Assembly (NCBI RefSeq): GCF_947495705.1
Contig: NZ_CANLZR010000008.1
Span: 112,314 to 176,313, forward strand
Direction of reading: 5' to 3'
Origin: an uncultured Phycicoccus sp.
GTDB lineage: Bacteria > Actinomycetota > Actinomycetes > Actinomycetales > Dermatophilaceae
DNA length: 64,000 nt
Shown piece after piece: positions 18,729 through 29,460 of this stretch; the first letter of the stretch is position 1; each line of letters starts with the position of its first letter. The notes beneath the pieces are model-generated. The model did no database searches, was not told where the DNA came from, and saw nothing but the letters and a program-made list of their open reading frames with translations. Position numbers and translations under genes: made by a program.

Positions 18729-19891
18729 GCCATCGCCTCGAGACGTTCGTAGTGCTCGCGGGCCTCGCGCCGAGCCTGCCGGATGACTCGGTTGAGGTAG
18801 GTGAGGCGGACGACCCCGTGGTAGGACCCGTCCTCCCGGACCACGCACGCGACGGCGGCGGAGCTGACGAGCATCTGTTCGAGGGCCTGGAACAGCGTGG
18901 CCCCCAGGCTGACCTTCGCGAGCACCTCGGTGCCCGACTCGGCCGTGACCGGGCCGCCCGCCTCGAGCTCGTCGACCGGGACCCAGCGCAACGGTCGGTG
19001 CGACGCGTCGAGCAGCAGCACCCAGTCGGCGTGGGCGGCGCGGGCGAGGGCGAGCCCCTCGGCCGCGGTGCTGTCGACCGTCATCGTCGGGTACGGGTCG
19101 AGCTCGACGTTGTCGTCGACGATCTCGAAGTGCAGCCCCTTGAGGGTCGAGCCGCTGCCGATGAAGTCGCGGACGAAGTCGTCGACGGGGAAGGCGAGGA
19201 TCCGCTCGGGGGTGTCGATCTGCCGGATGTGGCTCTGCTCGCCGAGGATCGCGATGCGGTCGCCCATCTTGATCGCCTCGTCGATGTCGTGGGTGACGAA
19301 GACGATCGTCTTGCGCAGGGTCTCCTGGACGCGCAGGAACTCGTTCTGGAGCCGGTCCCGGGTGATCGGGTCGATGGCCCCGAACGGCTCGTCCATGAGC
19401 ATGATCTCGGGGTCGGCCCCCAGCGCCCTGGCGACGCCGACGCGCTGCGCCTGCCCGCCCGAGAGCTCGCTGGGGTAGCGGCCGCGGTAGACCTCCGGGT
19501 CGAGGCCGACCACGGAGAGGAGCTCGTCGACGCGCTCGGCGATCCGCGCCTTGTCCCACTTCAGCATCTTCGGGACCGTCGCGATGTTCTGGGCGATCGT
19601 CTGGTGCGGGAAGAGACCGATCTGCTGGATGACGTAGCCGATCCGGCGCCGGAGGTGGTCGGGATCGACGGTCGTGACGTCCTCCTCGTCGAGGAAGATG
19701 CGCCCGCCGGTCGGCTCGATCATCCGGTTGATGAGGCGCAGCGTCGTGCTCTTGCCGCAGCCGGAGGGCCCGACGAGGACCAGGATCTCACCCTCGGGCA
19801 CCTCGAGGGTGAGGCTGTCGACGGCGGGCGCCTTGCTCCCCAGGTACTTCTTCTGGACGTGGTCGAGTCTGATCTTCGCGTCCTGGCTCAT
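18725..19891 (-). CDS. Glycine betaine/choline-type ABC transporter ATP-binding protein (OpuCA/ProV-like)
   Basis: The 388-residue ATPase shows Walker A GPSGCGKST near residue 40, LSGGQAQRVGVARAL (signature) near 140, Walker B IMLMDEPFGAID near 160, and the switch His in FVTHDIDEAIKMGDR. The C-terminal 130 residues resemble paired CBS-type regulatory modules found in osmotically regulated OpuA/OpuC ATPases (VLLLDASHRPLRWVP and ACVVREDGSYHGVVRLTYLNRVI). ATG 19891 is selected over the longer frame because it gives the conserved N-terminus. It sits between the two permeases. Confidence 0.93.
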   Translation of the reverse strand: MSQDAKIRLDHVQKKYLGSKAPAVDSLTLEVPEGEILVLVGPSGCGKSTTLRLINRMIEPTGGRIFLDEEDVTTVDPDHLRRRIGYVIQQIGLFPHQTIAQNIATVPKMLKWDKARIAERVDELLSVVGLDPEVYRGRYPSELSGGQAQRVGVARALGADPEIMLMDEPFGAIDPITRDRLQNEFLRVQETLRKTIVFVTHDIDEAIKMGDRIAILGEQSHIRQIDTPERILAFPVDDFVRDFIGSGSTLKGLHFEIVDDNVELDPYPTMTVDSTAAEGLALARAAHADWVLLLDASHRPLRWVPVDELEAGGPVTAESGTEVLAKVSLGATLFQALEQMLVSSAAVACVVREDGSYHGVVRLTYLNRVIRQARREAREHYERLEAMA

Positions 19892-19980
19892 GAGGCCTTC
19901 TCTCGTTCCGGTCCGGTCGGGGGCCTGTGGTCGGTGTGGGTCTGGTGCGGTGCGAGCGCGCCGGGCGACGGCGCCGACGG

Positions 19981-20640
19981 CTACATGCGCAGTCCCTTCG
20001 AGGTCGTCACGCGCTGGAACCCCGCCAGGGCGGCATCCAGGACCAGGCCGAGCAGGACGGTGAACGCCGTCCCCGTCCACACCGACTCGAGGCTGTTCGG
20101 CAGGCCCAGCCGGGTGAGCCCGCTCTGGATGTACGTCCCGAGCCCGTCGCCACCGACGAGGACGGCGATGGCCGCGATGCCGACGGTGATGAGGGTGGAG
20201 ATCCGGATCCCGGCCATGATGATCGGCCAGGCCAGGGGCAGGCGGATCCGCGCCAGCTGGCGAAGGGTGCCCATGCCCATGCCCTTGGCGGACTCGACGA
20301 CTGCCGGTGGCACCGAGTCCAGGCCCGTCACCGTGTTCCGCAGGATGGGGAGGATCGCGTAGAGGAACAGCGCGTACATCGCCGGCTCGTTGCCGGTGCC
20401 GACGATCGGGATGAAGAGCGCGAACAGGGCGAGCGAGGGGATCGTGAGGAAGATGCCGCTGACACTGAGGGCGAAGGCCCTCAGGGCGGGCCGCCGCTGG
20501 ACGAAGACGCCGAGCAGCACCGAGAAGACGGTCGCCACGACGATGACCGTCAGGGTGATCTTCGCGTGCGCCCAGGTCGCCTCGAGGATGTCGTCGGGGC
20601 GGCTCGCGATGTAGTCGAACCAGCTGATGATGCCGTCCAC
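19981..20640 (-). CDS. Glycine betaine/choline-type ABC transporter permease (second subunit)
   Basis: The product has 219 residues if it starts at GTG 20640, which has AAGGG eight bases upstream; a start at 20676 would add 12 residues. Membrane segments include AKITLTVIVVATVFSVLLGVFV and FLTIPSLALFALFIPIV, and the EAA loop VESAKGMGMGTLRQLARIRLPLAWPIIMAGIR near residue 120 binds the ATPase. It is the first gene of a three-gene operon with the ATPase and the second permease; with the convergent binding protein this makes a full osmoprotectant or choline importer. Confidence 0.9.
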   Translation of the reverse strand: MDGIISWFDYIASRPDDILEATWAHAKITLTVIVVATVFSVLLGVFVQRRPALRAFALSVSGIFLTIPSLALFALFIPIVGTGNEPAMYALFLYAILPILRNTVTGLDSVPPAVVESAKGMGMGTLRQLARIRLPLAWPIIMAGIRISTLITVGIAAIAVLVGGDGLGTYIQSGLTRLGLPNSLESVWTGTAFTVLLGLVLDAALAGFQRVTTSKGLRM

Positions 20641-20834
20641 GTGGTCATCCCTTGTGCTGTCGAGGACCGACCACACCGTGCGCGTCCGCGCGGCCGGGGG
20701 GTTCCCTGTCTATCAGACGGCCCCCGGGCGCGTCTCCCGTCGGCGAAGGTCGGCGGGCGTCCCGGCCGCCGAGAGCCTCGGTCTAGACTGGTCCGTTCCG
20801 TGACCTGCGCCGTGCAGCGAGGAGATCGCACTTC

Positions 20835-23047
20835 GTGACCACCCACCATCCGGCCCAGCCCGAGGCGTCCCCCGACGTCGCGGGCGAGGTCGCCATCGAG
20901 CAGGCCCACGTCGACCGGGTCTACCGCGAGCTCGAGAAGGCCGCCGTCCGCGCCCGCGACGTCGAGGCCGACGGGCTCGCCCGGGGCCGCACCGACCGCA
21001 CCGGCGATGTCCGCGACGAGGAGATGACCGGGCTGTTCGAGCGCGACGCCCTCGTCTTCGCCGCGGCGAAACGGCGCGCCATGATCGACACCCAGTACGA
21101 GGGCCTCGTCTTCGGGAGGCTGGACCTCGGCACCGAGGAGTCCACCGCGGACGAGCGCGAGGTCCGCCACATCGGCCGGCTCGGGGTGCGCGACGACGAG
21201 TACGAGCCCCTCGTCGTCGACTGGCGCGCGCCGGCGGCGGCGGCCTTCTACCGGGCGACACCGGTCGACCCGATGGGCGTCGTCCGGCGCCGGGTGCTCC
21301 GGTGCCGGGGCCCTAGGGTCATCGGCGTCGAGGACGACCTCATGGTCCCCGTGGCGCCAGACGACCTCGTCGTCGTCGGCGACGGTGCGCTGATGGCCGC
21401 CCTCACCCGCAGCCGGGGCAGCCGGATGCGCGACATCGTGGCGACGATCCAGGTCCACCAGGACGAGGCGATCCGGGCTCCCGCCCGTGGCGTCACCGAG
21501 ATCACCGGCGGGCCGGGCACCGGCAAGACCGTCGTCGCGCTGCACCGGGCCGCGTACCTGCTGTACTCCGAGCGCCGGCGCTTCGAGCACGGCGGCATCC
21601 TCGTCATCGGGCCGTCGTCGGCCTACACCGCCTACATCGAGCGGGTGCTGCCGAGCCTCGGCGAGGAGTCGGTGGCACTGCGGGCCCTCGGCGACGTCGT
21701 CGACGGGATGACGGCGCTGCGGCCCGACAGCCCCGAGGTGGCCGCCATCAAGGGGTCGCTGCGCATCCGCCGGCTGCTGTCGCGGGTCGCCGCCCGCCCG
21801 CCCGAGGACGCCCCGCAGCTGTTCCGGGCGTTCGTGGCCGGGCACGCCGTGCGCCTCGACGCCGAAGCGCTCCGCCGGGTGCGGGCCGAGGTCCTCCGCG
21901 GCCACCAGCACAACCTCGCCACCGATGCCGCCCGCTCGGCCCTCGCCGAGGCCGCGTGGCGCTCGGTGCGCCAGGGCGAGCGCGCCGACTTCCTCGACGC
22001 CTTCGACGCCTCCCGTGACGTCGACGAGTTCATGACGACGTGGTGGCGCCAGCTCGACCCTCGTGAGCTGCTGCTCACCCTCACCGACACCGACCACGTG
22101 TACGCGATCTCCCGTGGGGTCCTCGACCACGAGGAGGGCGCGGCCCTCGCGTGGTCCTACCGCGAGACGCTCGAGACCGGCGAGTGGAGCGTCTCCGACG
22201 TCGCCCTCGTCGACGACCTGCTCGCCCGGCTCGGGCCGGTGCAGGACCCGGAGCGGGAGGAGGCCGGCTTCTACGACATCGAGGAGCTCGACGACCTCAC
22301 GACGTACGGGGTCACCGACGTGCGCGCCGGGGTGGGGCCCGGGGCCCGCACGAACCGCCCGTCGGGGGCCGTCATCGCCCCAGCGGACGCCCGCGCCCGG
22401 CTGATGTACGGCCGCATCGACCGCGCCTCCGGGTACGCCCACGTGCTCGTCGACGAGGCGCAGGACCTGTCCCCGATGCAGTGGCGGATGGTGGCGCGTC
22501 GCGGCCGGTCAGCGTCGTGGACGGTCGTCGGCGACGCCGCGCAGGCGTCGTGGTCCGACCTGGCCGAGGCCACCCGGGCCCGCGAGGAGGCCTTCGCGGC
22601 GCTCGACCGCCGGGCGTTCCACATGGACACCAACTACCGCAACGCCCGCGAGATCTTCGACCACGCGCGCGACGTCATCCTCCCGCTCGTGCCCGACGCC
22701 GACATCCCGGAGGCCGTGCGCGAGACGGGGGTGCATCCCGTGGACCGGGTCGTCGAGGGCTCGCTCGTCGGGGCCGCCTCGGACGCCGTCGAGCAGCTGC
22801 TCGGGGAGGTCGACGGCTCGATCGCCGTCATCACCCCGCGCCGGTGGGAGGACCGCCTCGCGGCGCTCGACGGCGGGGGCGAGGGCCGGGTCCAGGTCAT
22901 CGACCCGCTGTCGACCAAGGGCCTGGAGTGGGACGCGACGGTGGTCGTCGACCCCGACACCATCGCCGAGGAGTCACCGGGCGGGGTCCGGGTGCTCTAC
23001 GTCGTGCTCACCCGGGCCGCCCACCGGATGCACGTGCTGCGCCCCGG

Positions 23048-23051
<4 letters not shown>
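20835..23051 (+). CDS. HelD/HelR-type RNA polymerase-associated helicase
   Basis: The 738-residue protein begins at GTG 20835 behind GAGGAGAT. The N-terminal coiled-coil arm ([17 protein letters not shown] region) and the FGRLDL and [20 protein letters not shown] motifs are those of HelD. Helicase motifs follow: Walker [21 protein letters not shown] near residue 225, [14 protein letters not shown] near 540, and the C-terminal [17 protein letters not shown] near 695. HelD removes stalled RNA polymerase from DNA, and actinobacterial members (HelR) can also displace rifamycin. A TAGACT -10-like box lies at 20784-20789. The 3' end overlaps purA by four bases. Confidence 0.92.
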
Positions 23052-24349
<1,298 letters not shown>

Positions 24350-24402
24350 TCCGGCTCCTTCCGTTCCGCGAACACCGGGACGGCCGTGCCCCGGCGCGAA
24401 GA

Positions 24403-24428
24403 AGGCCCCGCGGAACGCGCCGGGGCCT
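24403..24428 (-). terminator. Intrinsic terminator after the HTH regulator
   Basis: AGGCCCCG (24403-24410) pairs with CGGGGCCT (24421-24428). Read on the minus strand the stem is followed by TTCTT, and it lies about 60 bases after the regulator stop and 54 bases before purA. Confidence 0.6.
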
Positions 24429-24486
24429 CGACCGCCTCAGCCTACCGCGCGACCGCCCACCCGCTCCGGTCCGCCCGCCACGGCGG

Positions 24487-25266
24487 TCAGCGCGGCCGGC
24501 CGGCCAGGACCCAGCCCAGCTGGAAGCGGGTGTCGACCCCGTTGACGGACATGAGCCGGGCCACGCGCCGCCGGACGGTGCGCAGGCTGACCCCGAGATG
24601 CCGCGCGATGGCCTCGTCCTTGAGCCCCAGCTCGAGGAGCTCGACGAGATGGGGGTCGCTGCTGCCGTCGTTCTCGACGGTCGGCGCCGGCACTCCGTGC
24701 TTCCACGCGAGGTCGAAGTACGCCGTGTACAGGCGGATCACGAGCGGGTCGCGCAGGACGACGTACCCCTGCGACAGGTCGTCCCACCCGGCGAGGGCGA
24801 CGACCGCGGTGTCGCCGAAGACGGCGAACTCGGTGCCGGTGGCCGGCAGGATGCGCTGGTCCTCGCCGGCCTCCGCCCAGACCGACAGCCAGCGTTGGCC
24901 CCGCTGCGTCGTGAGGATGTCGGCCGGGTAGACGGCGCGCTGCACGTCGCCGCGATCGATGCGGGCCCGGTTGGCCCGCACCGTCGTCTCGTCGAGCGCC
25001 GGTCCGTCGTCGATGGTGAGCACGAAGTTGCGGACCATGCCGGTGCTCTCGGTGAGCAGCTGGTTGACGACGCTCGGCGCGACGACACGTGAGACCGGCT
25101 CGCTCGACGGCGTCCAGGCTCCGAGTGACCTGTCGGCCACCCGGGTGATGAGCGCGCGGACGTCCTCGAGCTCGCGGCGGCGGTCCTCGAGCCGGTCGCG
25201 CTCGTGGCGCAGATGCTCCTCGAGCGCGAGGAACACGCCGTCGTCACCGGTGTCGAGCGTCGTCAC
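24487..25266 (-). CDS. LuxR/TrmB-like helix-turn-helix transcriptional regulator
   Basis: The 259-residue protein starts at GTG 25266. Residues 12-50 form a charged coiled-coil (HLRHERDRLEDRRRELEDV). A central alpha/beta sensor-like domain follows (VNQLLTESTGMVRNFVLTID, TTVRANRARIDRGDVQRAVYP), and the C-terminus at about residues 205-240 is a LuxR-type helix-turn-helix (LLELGLKDEAIARHLGVSLRTVRRRVARLM). This architecture, a TrmB/PLD-like domain with a LuxR HTH, is common in actinomycetes and often controls secreted products, but no target is evident. Its 5' flank is a 230-base gap without a convincing gene. Confidence 0.75.
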   Translation of the reverse strand: MTTLDTGDDGVFLALEEHLRHERDRLEDRRRELEDVRALITRVADRSLGAWTPSSEPVSRVVAPSVVNQLLTESTGMVRNFVLTIDDGPALDETTVRANRARIDRGDVQRAVYPADILTTQRGQRWLSVWAEAGEDQRILPATGTEFAVFGDTAVVALAGWDDLSQGYVVLRDPLVIRLYTAYFDLAWKHGVPAPTVENDGSSDPHLVELLELGLKDEAIARHLGVSLRTVRRRVARLMSVNGVDTRFQLGWVLAGRPR

Positions 25267-25447
25267 GACCGACCGTCCTTCCCGCAGGGTTGGCTATTTG
25301 CTGCCATTGGCAGGTAAGTGTCGCATGTCTGCGGCCGAACGGGGCACAGTGGAAGAGCACAGCCGGGGCTGCAGGGGACCGTCGGGTGGGCGTTTCTTGG
25401 CGAGAGGGAAGCGCCACCGATCCCGGTGGTCTGCCTTGGCTGTAGGG

Positions 25448-25475
25448 AGGCCCGGGCGGACATCCGCTCGGGCCT
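25448..25475 (-). terminator. Terminator of the DUF3151 gene
   Basis: A 28-base hairpin (AGGCCCG pairs with CGGGCCT, inner GCGG with CCGC, 4-base loop) starts 23 bases after the stop of the minus-strand DUF3151 gene. Confidence 0.65.
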
Positions 25476-25497
25476 CTCGCTCGCGCCGACCCGGCTC

Positions 25498-25905
25498 TCA
25501 CAGGCCCAGTTCGCGGGCACCCGTCGCGCTGGAGGCCCGCAGGAACTCGGCGCAGCGGTGCCGCTCGTCCTCCTCGCCGATGGCCCCGGCCGCCCGCGAC
25601 AGCGCGGCGAGCGCCCGCAGGAAGCCTCGGTTCGGCTCGTGCTCCCACGGCACCGGGCCCTGCCCACGCCACCCGCTGCGCCGCAGCGCGTCCAGCCCCC
25701 GGTGGTACCCGGTCCGGGCGTAGGCGTACGCCTCGACCGGGCGGTCGTCGGCCAGCGCGTCCTCGGCGAGCACGGCCCACGCCAGCGACGACGTCGGCTG
25801 GGCCGCCGCGACCTGGTCGGGGGCGACCCCGTCCGCGAGCGGGCGGGCGGAGGGGTCCTTGGGCAGGTGGGTCGGCGGGATGCCGAGCAGGTCGCTGGTA
25901 CTCAT
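25498..25905 (-). CDS. DUF3151 domain protein
   Basis: The 135-residue protein starts at ATG 25905 with TAGCGT six bases upstream, so it is probably leaderless. It is mostly helical (AWAVLAEDALADDRPVEAYAYARTGYHRGLDALRRSGWRG, then PWEHEPNRGFLRALAALSRAA) with a TPR-like look. DUF3151 proteins occur beside class II aldolase genes in many actinobacteria, as here. Function is unknown. Confidence 0.85.
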   Translation of the reverse strand: MSTSDLLGIPPTHLPKDPSARPLADGVAPDQVAAAQPTSSLAWAVLAEDALADDRPVEAYAYARTGYHRGLDALRRSGWRGQGPVPWEHEPNRGFLRALAALSRAAGAIGEEDERHRCAEFLRASSATGARELGL

Positions 25906-26015
25906 GGGCCCACGCTAGACCCCGGAGCCGGTGGCCGGGGGACGCGCACACGCCGCGCACCGGGGAGGTGCGCGGCGTGCGTGCTCGGCGCCGGCTGCCG
26001 CCGGCCAGGATGGGC

Positions 26016-27047
26016 TCAGGCCTGGTGCGTGCCGGCCGAGCGGAGGTTCTCGCAGGCCTCGACGACGCGCTGGGCCATGCCGGCCTCGGCGACCTTGCCC
26101 CAGGCGCGCGGGTCGTACTGCTTCTTGTTGCCGACCTCGCCGTCGATCTTGAGGACGCCCGCGTAGTTCTCGAGCATGTAGCCGGCCACCGGGCGGGTGA
26201 AGGCGTACTGGGTGTCGGTGTCGACGTTCATCTTCACGACGCCGTAGTCGACCGCGTCCGCGATCTCCTGGGGCAGTGACCCCGAGCCGCCGTGGAAGAC
26301 GAGATGGAACGGCTTGGCGTCCGCGGCGAGCCCGAGCTCACCGGCGGCGGCCTCCTGGGCCGCCTTGAGCACCTCGGGGCGCAGCTTGACGTTGCCCGGC
26401 TTGTAGACGCCGTGCACGTTCCCGAAGGTCAGGGCCGTCATGTAGTAGCCCTTCTCGCCCCCGCCCAGCGCCTTGACCGTGGCGACCGCGTCCTCGGGGG
26501 TGGAGTAGAGCTTCTCGTTGATCTCGTTCTCGACGCCGTCCTCCTCGCCGCCGACGACACCGACCTCGATCTCGAGGATGACGTTGGCCTCGCGGCACTG
26601 CGCGAGCAGCTGCTCGGCGATCCGCAGGTTCTCCTCGAGCGGGGTGGCCGAGCCGTCCCACATGTGCGACTGGAAGATCGGCAGGCCGCCGGCCTTGACC
26701 CGCTCGGCGGAGGCGGCCAGGAGCGGGCGGACGAAGGTGTCCAGCTTGTCCTTGGGGCAGTGGTCGGTGTGCAGCGCGATGTTGACCGGGTAGTTCTTGG
26801 CGACCTCCTCGGCGTACGCCGCGAGGGCCTTGGCCCCGGTGACCATGTCCTTGATGGTCGAGCCGGACGCGTACTCTCCGCCGCCGGTGGAGACCTGGAT
26901 GATGCCGTCCGAGCCCGCGTCCGCGAAGCCGCGGATCGCGGCCGTCACGGTCTGGCTGGACGTGATGTTGATGGCCGGGTAGGCGAACGAGCCGTTCTTG
27001 GCCCGGTCGAGCATGTCGGCGTAGACCTCGGGCGTTGCGATGGGCAC
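26016..27047 (-). CDS. fba: Class II fructose-bisphosphate aldolase
   Basis: The 343-residue zinc enzyme splits fructose-1,6-bisphosphate in glycolysis and works in reverse in gluconeogenesis. GTG 27047 is used because AGGAGGA lies six bases upstream and the product starts VPIATPEVYADML, the family N-terminus. Zn ligands and active-site motifs are visible: NIALHTDHCPKD near residue 95, ILEIEVGVVGGEEDGVEN near 160, FGNVHGVYKPGN near 210, and LVFHGGSGS near 250, with DYGVVKMNVDTDTQYAF after it. DUF3151 lies downstream on the same strand. Confidence 0.97.
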   Translation of the reverse strand: MPIATPEVYADMLDRAKNGSFAYPAINITSSQTVTAAIRGFADAGSDGIIQVSTGGGEYASGSTIKDMVTGAKALAAYAEEVAKNYPVNIALHTDHCPKDKLDTFVRPLLAASAERVKAGGLPIFQSHMWDGSATPLEENLRIAEQLLAQCREANVILEIEVGVVGGEEDGVENEINEKLYSTPEDAVATVKALGGGEKGYYMTALTFGNVHGVYKPGNVKLRPEVLKAAQEAAAGELGLAADAKPFHLVFHGGSGSLPQEIADAVDYGVVKMNVDTDTQYAFTRPVAGYMLENYAGVLKIDGEVGNKKQYDPRAWGKVAEAGMAQRVVEACENLRSAGTHQA

Positions 27048-27467
27048 GGAGTCCTCCTGGGTGACGTGGGATGTGCCGTTCGTCACCGATCCTTCCACGC
27101 CACCCGGTGTGGCGTCCCTGCTCGTCCACGAGGCGGAGCGCGGACACGCGAACGGGGTGGCGTCGGCCGACGCCACCCCGTCATTCGACTCTCCAGGCCC
27201 CCTGCAGAACCGGGAGAATCGTTGTGCCTGCGGGGACTTGACGCCCGCGCAACCCCTCCCCGCCCCTCCGTCACCGGGGGAGCGGGATGTGTCGAGTATT
27301 CACGGAAACCGTGGGCGCGGCTAGCCCCAATGTGCGATGACAACGGTGTCACGGCGTGTCGTGGGGCGTTTCCGTGATGGATGTGACGTATGGGCTTCGG
27401 ACGGCGTACCGGGGACCTGGGTAGCGGTGCTCAGGCGGCGCGGCCGGCCCGCCGCGACCCTGGTCCC
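27048..27467. other. 420-base divergent intergenic region with a perfect 28-base palindrome
   Basis: No gene is convincing here. Bases 27153-27180 form a perfect palindrome, an 11-12-bp stem closed by GGCC, which looks like a terminator hairpin although no stop codon is near it on either strand. The rest contains GC-poor patches (around 27285-27300 and 27335-27395) that could hold the promoters of fba and the acyltransferase, but no clear -35/-10 pair was found. Confidence 0.6.
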
Positions 27468-28751
27468 ATGCGCACCCTGACACCCGCCGCCGTGGCCGCG
27501 GCCACCCCCACGACGCGCCACCGGGTCGTCGACCTGCTCCGGGTCGGCGCCCTCGCCGTCGTCGTCCTCGGGCATTGGCTCGTCGCGGCCGTCACGGTGC
27601 GGGACGGAGTGCTCGACGGTGGCGCCGTCCTGGACCGGGCGGCATGGACCCACCCGCTGACCTGGGTCTTCCAGGTCATGCCGGTGTTCTTCCTCGTCGG
27701 GGGCTATGCGAACGCGCTGTCGTGGCGGCGGGCCCGCAGCGACGGCGGCGACTGGCCGGGGTGGCTCCGCTCCCGGCTGCGGCGCCTGCTGGGGCCGGTC
27801 GTGCCCCTGCTCCTGTTCTGGACGGCGCTCGTCCTCGTCGCCGACGCCGCGGGGATGGACCGGGGCTCGCTGCGGCTCGCGTCCCAGGTCGCCCTCGTGC
27901 CGACGTGGTTCCTCGCGGCCTACGTCGTCGTCTGCGCGCTCGCTCCGCTGACCCTGCGGCTGTGGGAACGCTACGGCTGGGCGAGCGTCGTGGCCGGGCT
28001 GGTGCTCGGCGGGGTGGTCGACCTCGTCAGCCTGACGGTCGGGCCGTGGTGGGTGGGCTTCGCCAACTACGTCGTCGTGTGGTGCACCGTGCACCAGCTC
28101 GGGTACGCGTGGCTGGACGGCCGGCTCGCCGGGCGACCACGACGCCTCCTCATGGCGGGCGTGGGGGCGGCCGGGCTCGTCGCGCTCGTGGCGCTCGGCC
28201 CCTACCCGGTGTCGATGATCGGACTCGACGGCGCCGCCGTGAACAACTCCTACCCGACGCGGGTGACGCTGGCGTTCCTCGGGCTGCTCCAGGCCGGGCT
28301 GGTGCTCGCCCTCGAGCCGGCGCTGTCGCGGTGGATGGCGCGGGACCGCCCGTGGGCCGCGGTCGTGGTCCTCGGCGCCCGGATGATGAGCGTCTACCTC
28401 TGGCACCTCACGGTCATGGTGCTCGTCATCGGGCTCTCGCTCCTCTCCGGGGGTTTCGGCCTGGGCCCCGAGCCGCTGTCCGCGCCCTGGTGGGCCACCC
28501 GGCCCCTGTGGTGGCTCGTGCTCGGGATCGCGACCGCCGGGGTCGTCGCCGTCGTCGGCCGCTTCGAGCACGTCCGTCGACGGCCCGGGCCAATCCCGGC
28601 GTGGCGGCCGGTGGTGGCGACGGCGCTCGGCTGCGGCGGGCTCGGCGTCATGGCCGGGCAGGGGATCGTCGACGCCGCCGGCGTCAGCTGGTGGTGGCCC
28701 CTGCTCCCCGTGGCCGCCGCCGCCCTCGTCAGCGGCCGTCGGTCCCGCTGA
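27468..28751 (+). CDS. Membrane acyltransferase family protein (acyltransferase 3)
   Basis: The 427-residue protein has about ten hydrophobic segments. The family signatures are RVVDLLRVGALAVVVLGHWLV at residues about 20-40, with the catalytic-type His, and VMPVFFLVGGYANALSWRRAR near residue 72. It probably transfers an acyl group to a cell-envelope or secreted substrate. ATG 27468 is chosen; GACCCT six bases upstream is a poor version of the leaderless -10 seen elsewhere in this window. Its last 23 bases overlap the convergent TrmH gene. Confidence 0.82.
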   Translation: MRTLTPAAVAAATPTTRHRVVDLLRVGALAVVVLGHWLVAAVTVRDGVLDGGAVLDRAAWTHPLTWVFQVMPVFFLVGGYANALSWRRARSDGGDWPGWLRSRLRRLLGPVVPLLLFWTALVLVADAAGMDRGSLRLASQVALVPTWFLAAYVVVCALAPLTLRLWERYGWASVVAGLVLGGVVDLVSLTVGPWWVGFANYVVVWCTVHQLGYAWLDGRLAGRPRRLLMAGVGAAGLVALVALGPYPVSMIGLDGAAVNNSYPTRVTLAFLGLLQAGLVLALEPALSRWMARDRPWAAVVVLGARMMSVYLWHLTVMVLVIGLSLLSGGFGLGPEPLSAPWWATRPLWWLVLGIATAGVVAVVGRFEHVRRRPGPIPAWRPVVATALGCGGLGVMAGQGIVDAAGVSWWWPLLPVAAAALVSGRRSR

Positions 28752-29388
28752 CCCGGGCGTCCTGACCGAAGGCGTGGCGCCGCACCCACGCGTGCATCGC
28801 GATGGCGGCGGCCGCGCCCGCGTTCATCGACCGGGTCGACCCGAACTGGGTGATGTGGAGGACGACGTCGCACGCCTCCTGCATCGCCACGGTGAGCCCG
28901 GCCCCCTCCTGCCCGAAGACGAGGACGCACTCGCGGGGCAGGTCGTAGGTCTCGAGGGTCTCGGAGCCGGGCACGTTGTCGATGCCCACGACGGGCAGTG
29001 CCCCACCCCCGGGCCCGGCTGCGGCGGCCCACGCGGCGAAGTCCGCGGCGGAGCCGTGGTGGTGCTCGTGCTGGTAGCGGTCGGTGACCATCGCCCCTCG
29101 CCGGTTCCAGCGCCGACGCCCGACGATGTGGAAGGCCGCCGCGTTCATCGCGTTCGCCGTGCGCACCACCGAGCCGATGTTGAAGTCGTGCCCCCAGTTC
29201 TCGACGGCGACGTGGAAGGGGTGCCGGTGCTCGTCGAGATCGGCGACGACCGCCTCCATCCGCCAGTACCGGTACCGGTCGACGACGTTGCGCCGGTCGC
29301 CGTCCCGCAACAGCTCGGGGTCCCAGTGCTCGCCGTCGGGCCACGGGCCCGGCCAGGGCCCGACCCCGACCTCGCGCTCGTCGTCCAC
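28729..29388 (-). CDS. TrmH (SpoU) family RNA methyltransferase
   Basis: The product has 219 residues if it starts at GTG 29388 (VDDEREVGVGPWPG), eight bases after TAGGCT. The three SpoU motifs are present in order: HDFNIGSVVRTANAM near residue 75, VLVFGQEGAGLT near 165, and QFGSTRSMNAGAAAAIAMHAW near 190. They form the trefoil-knot S-adenosylmethionine site of 2'-O-ribose methyltransferases. Whether it acts on tRNA or rRNA is not visible. Confidence 0.88.
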   Translation of the reverse strand: MDDEREVGVGPWPGPWPDGEHWDPELLRDGDRRNVVDRYRYWRMEAVVADLDEHRHPFHVAVENWGHDFNIGSVVRTANAMNAAAFHIVGRRRWNRRGAMVTDRYQHEHHHGSAADFAAWAAAAGPGGGALPVVGIDNVPGSETLETYDLPRECVLVFGQEGAGLTVAMQEACDVVLHITQFGSTRSMNAGAAAAIAMHAWVRRHAFGQDARVSGTDGR

Positions 29389-29460
29389 GGGACGCGAGCC
29401 TAGGGCGGCCGCACGGCCCGCCGATACCGGACGGACGGCCCGCGCCCGTACCCTGGTCGG

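Noticed and set aside
20701..20834. Rifamycin-associated element before the helicase
   Set aside because: The dyad motif is absent; only a TAGACT hexamer and a ribosome-binding site are found.
25267..25497. Small peptide gene between the HTH regulator and DUF3151
   Set aside because: Open frames exist but have no ribosome-binding site or codon bias; the hairpin at 25448 is explained as the DUF3151 terminator.
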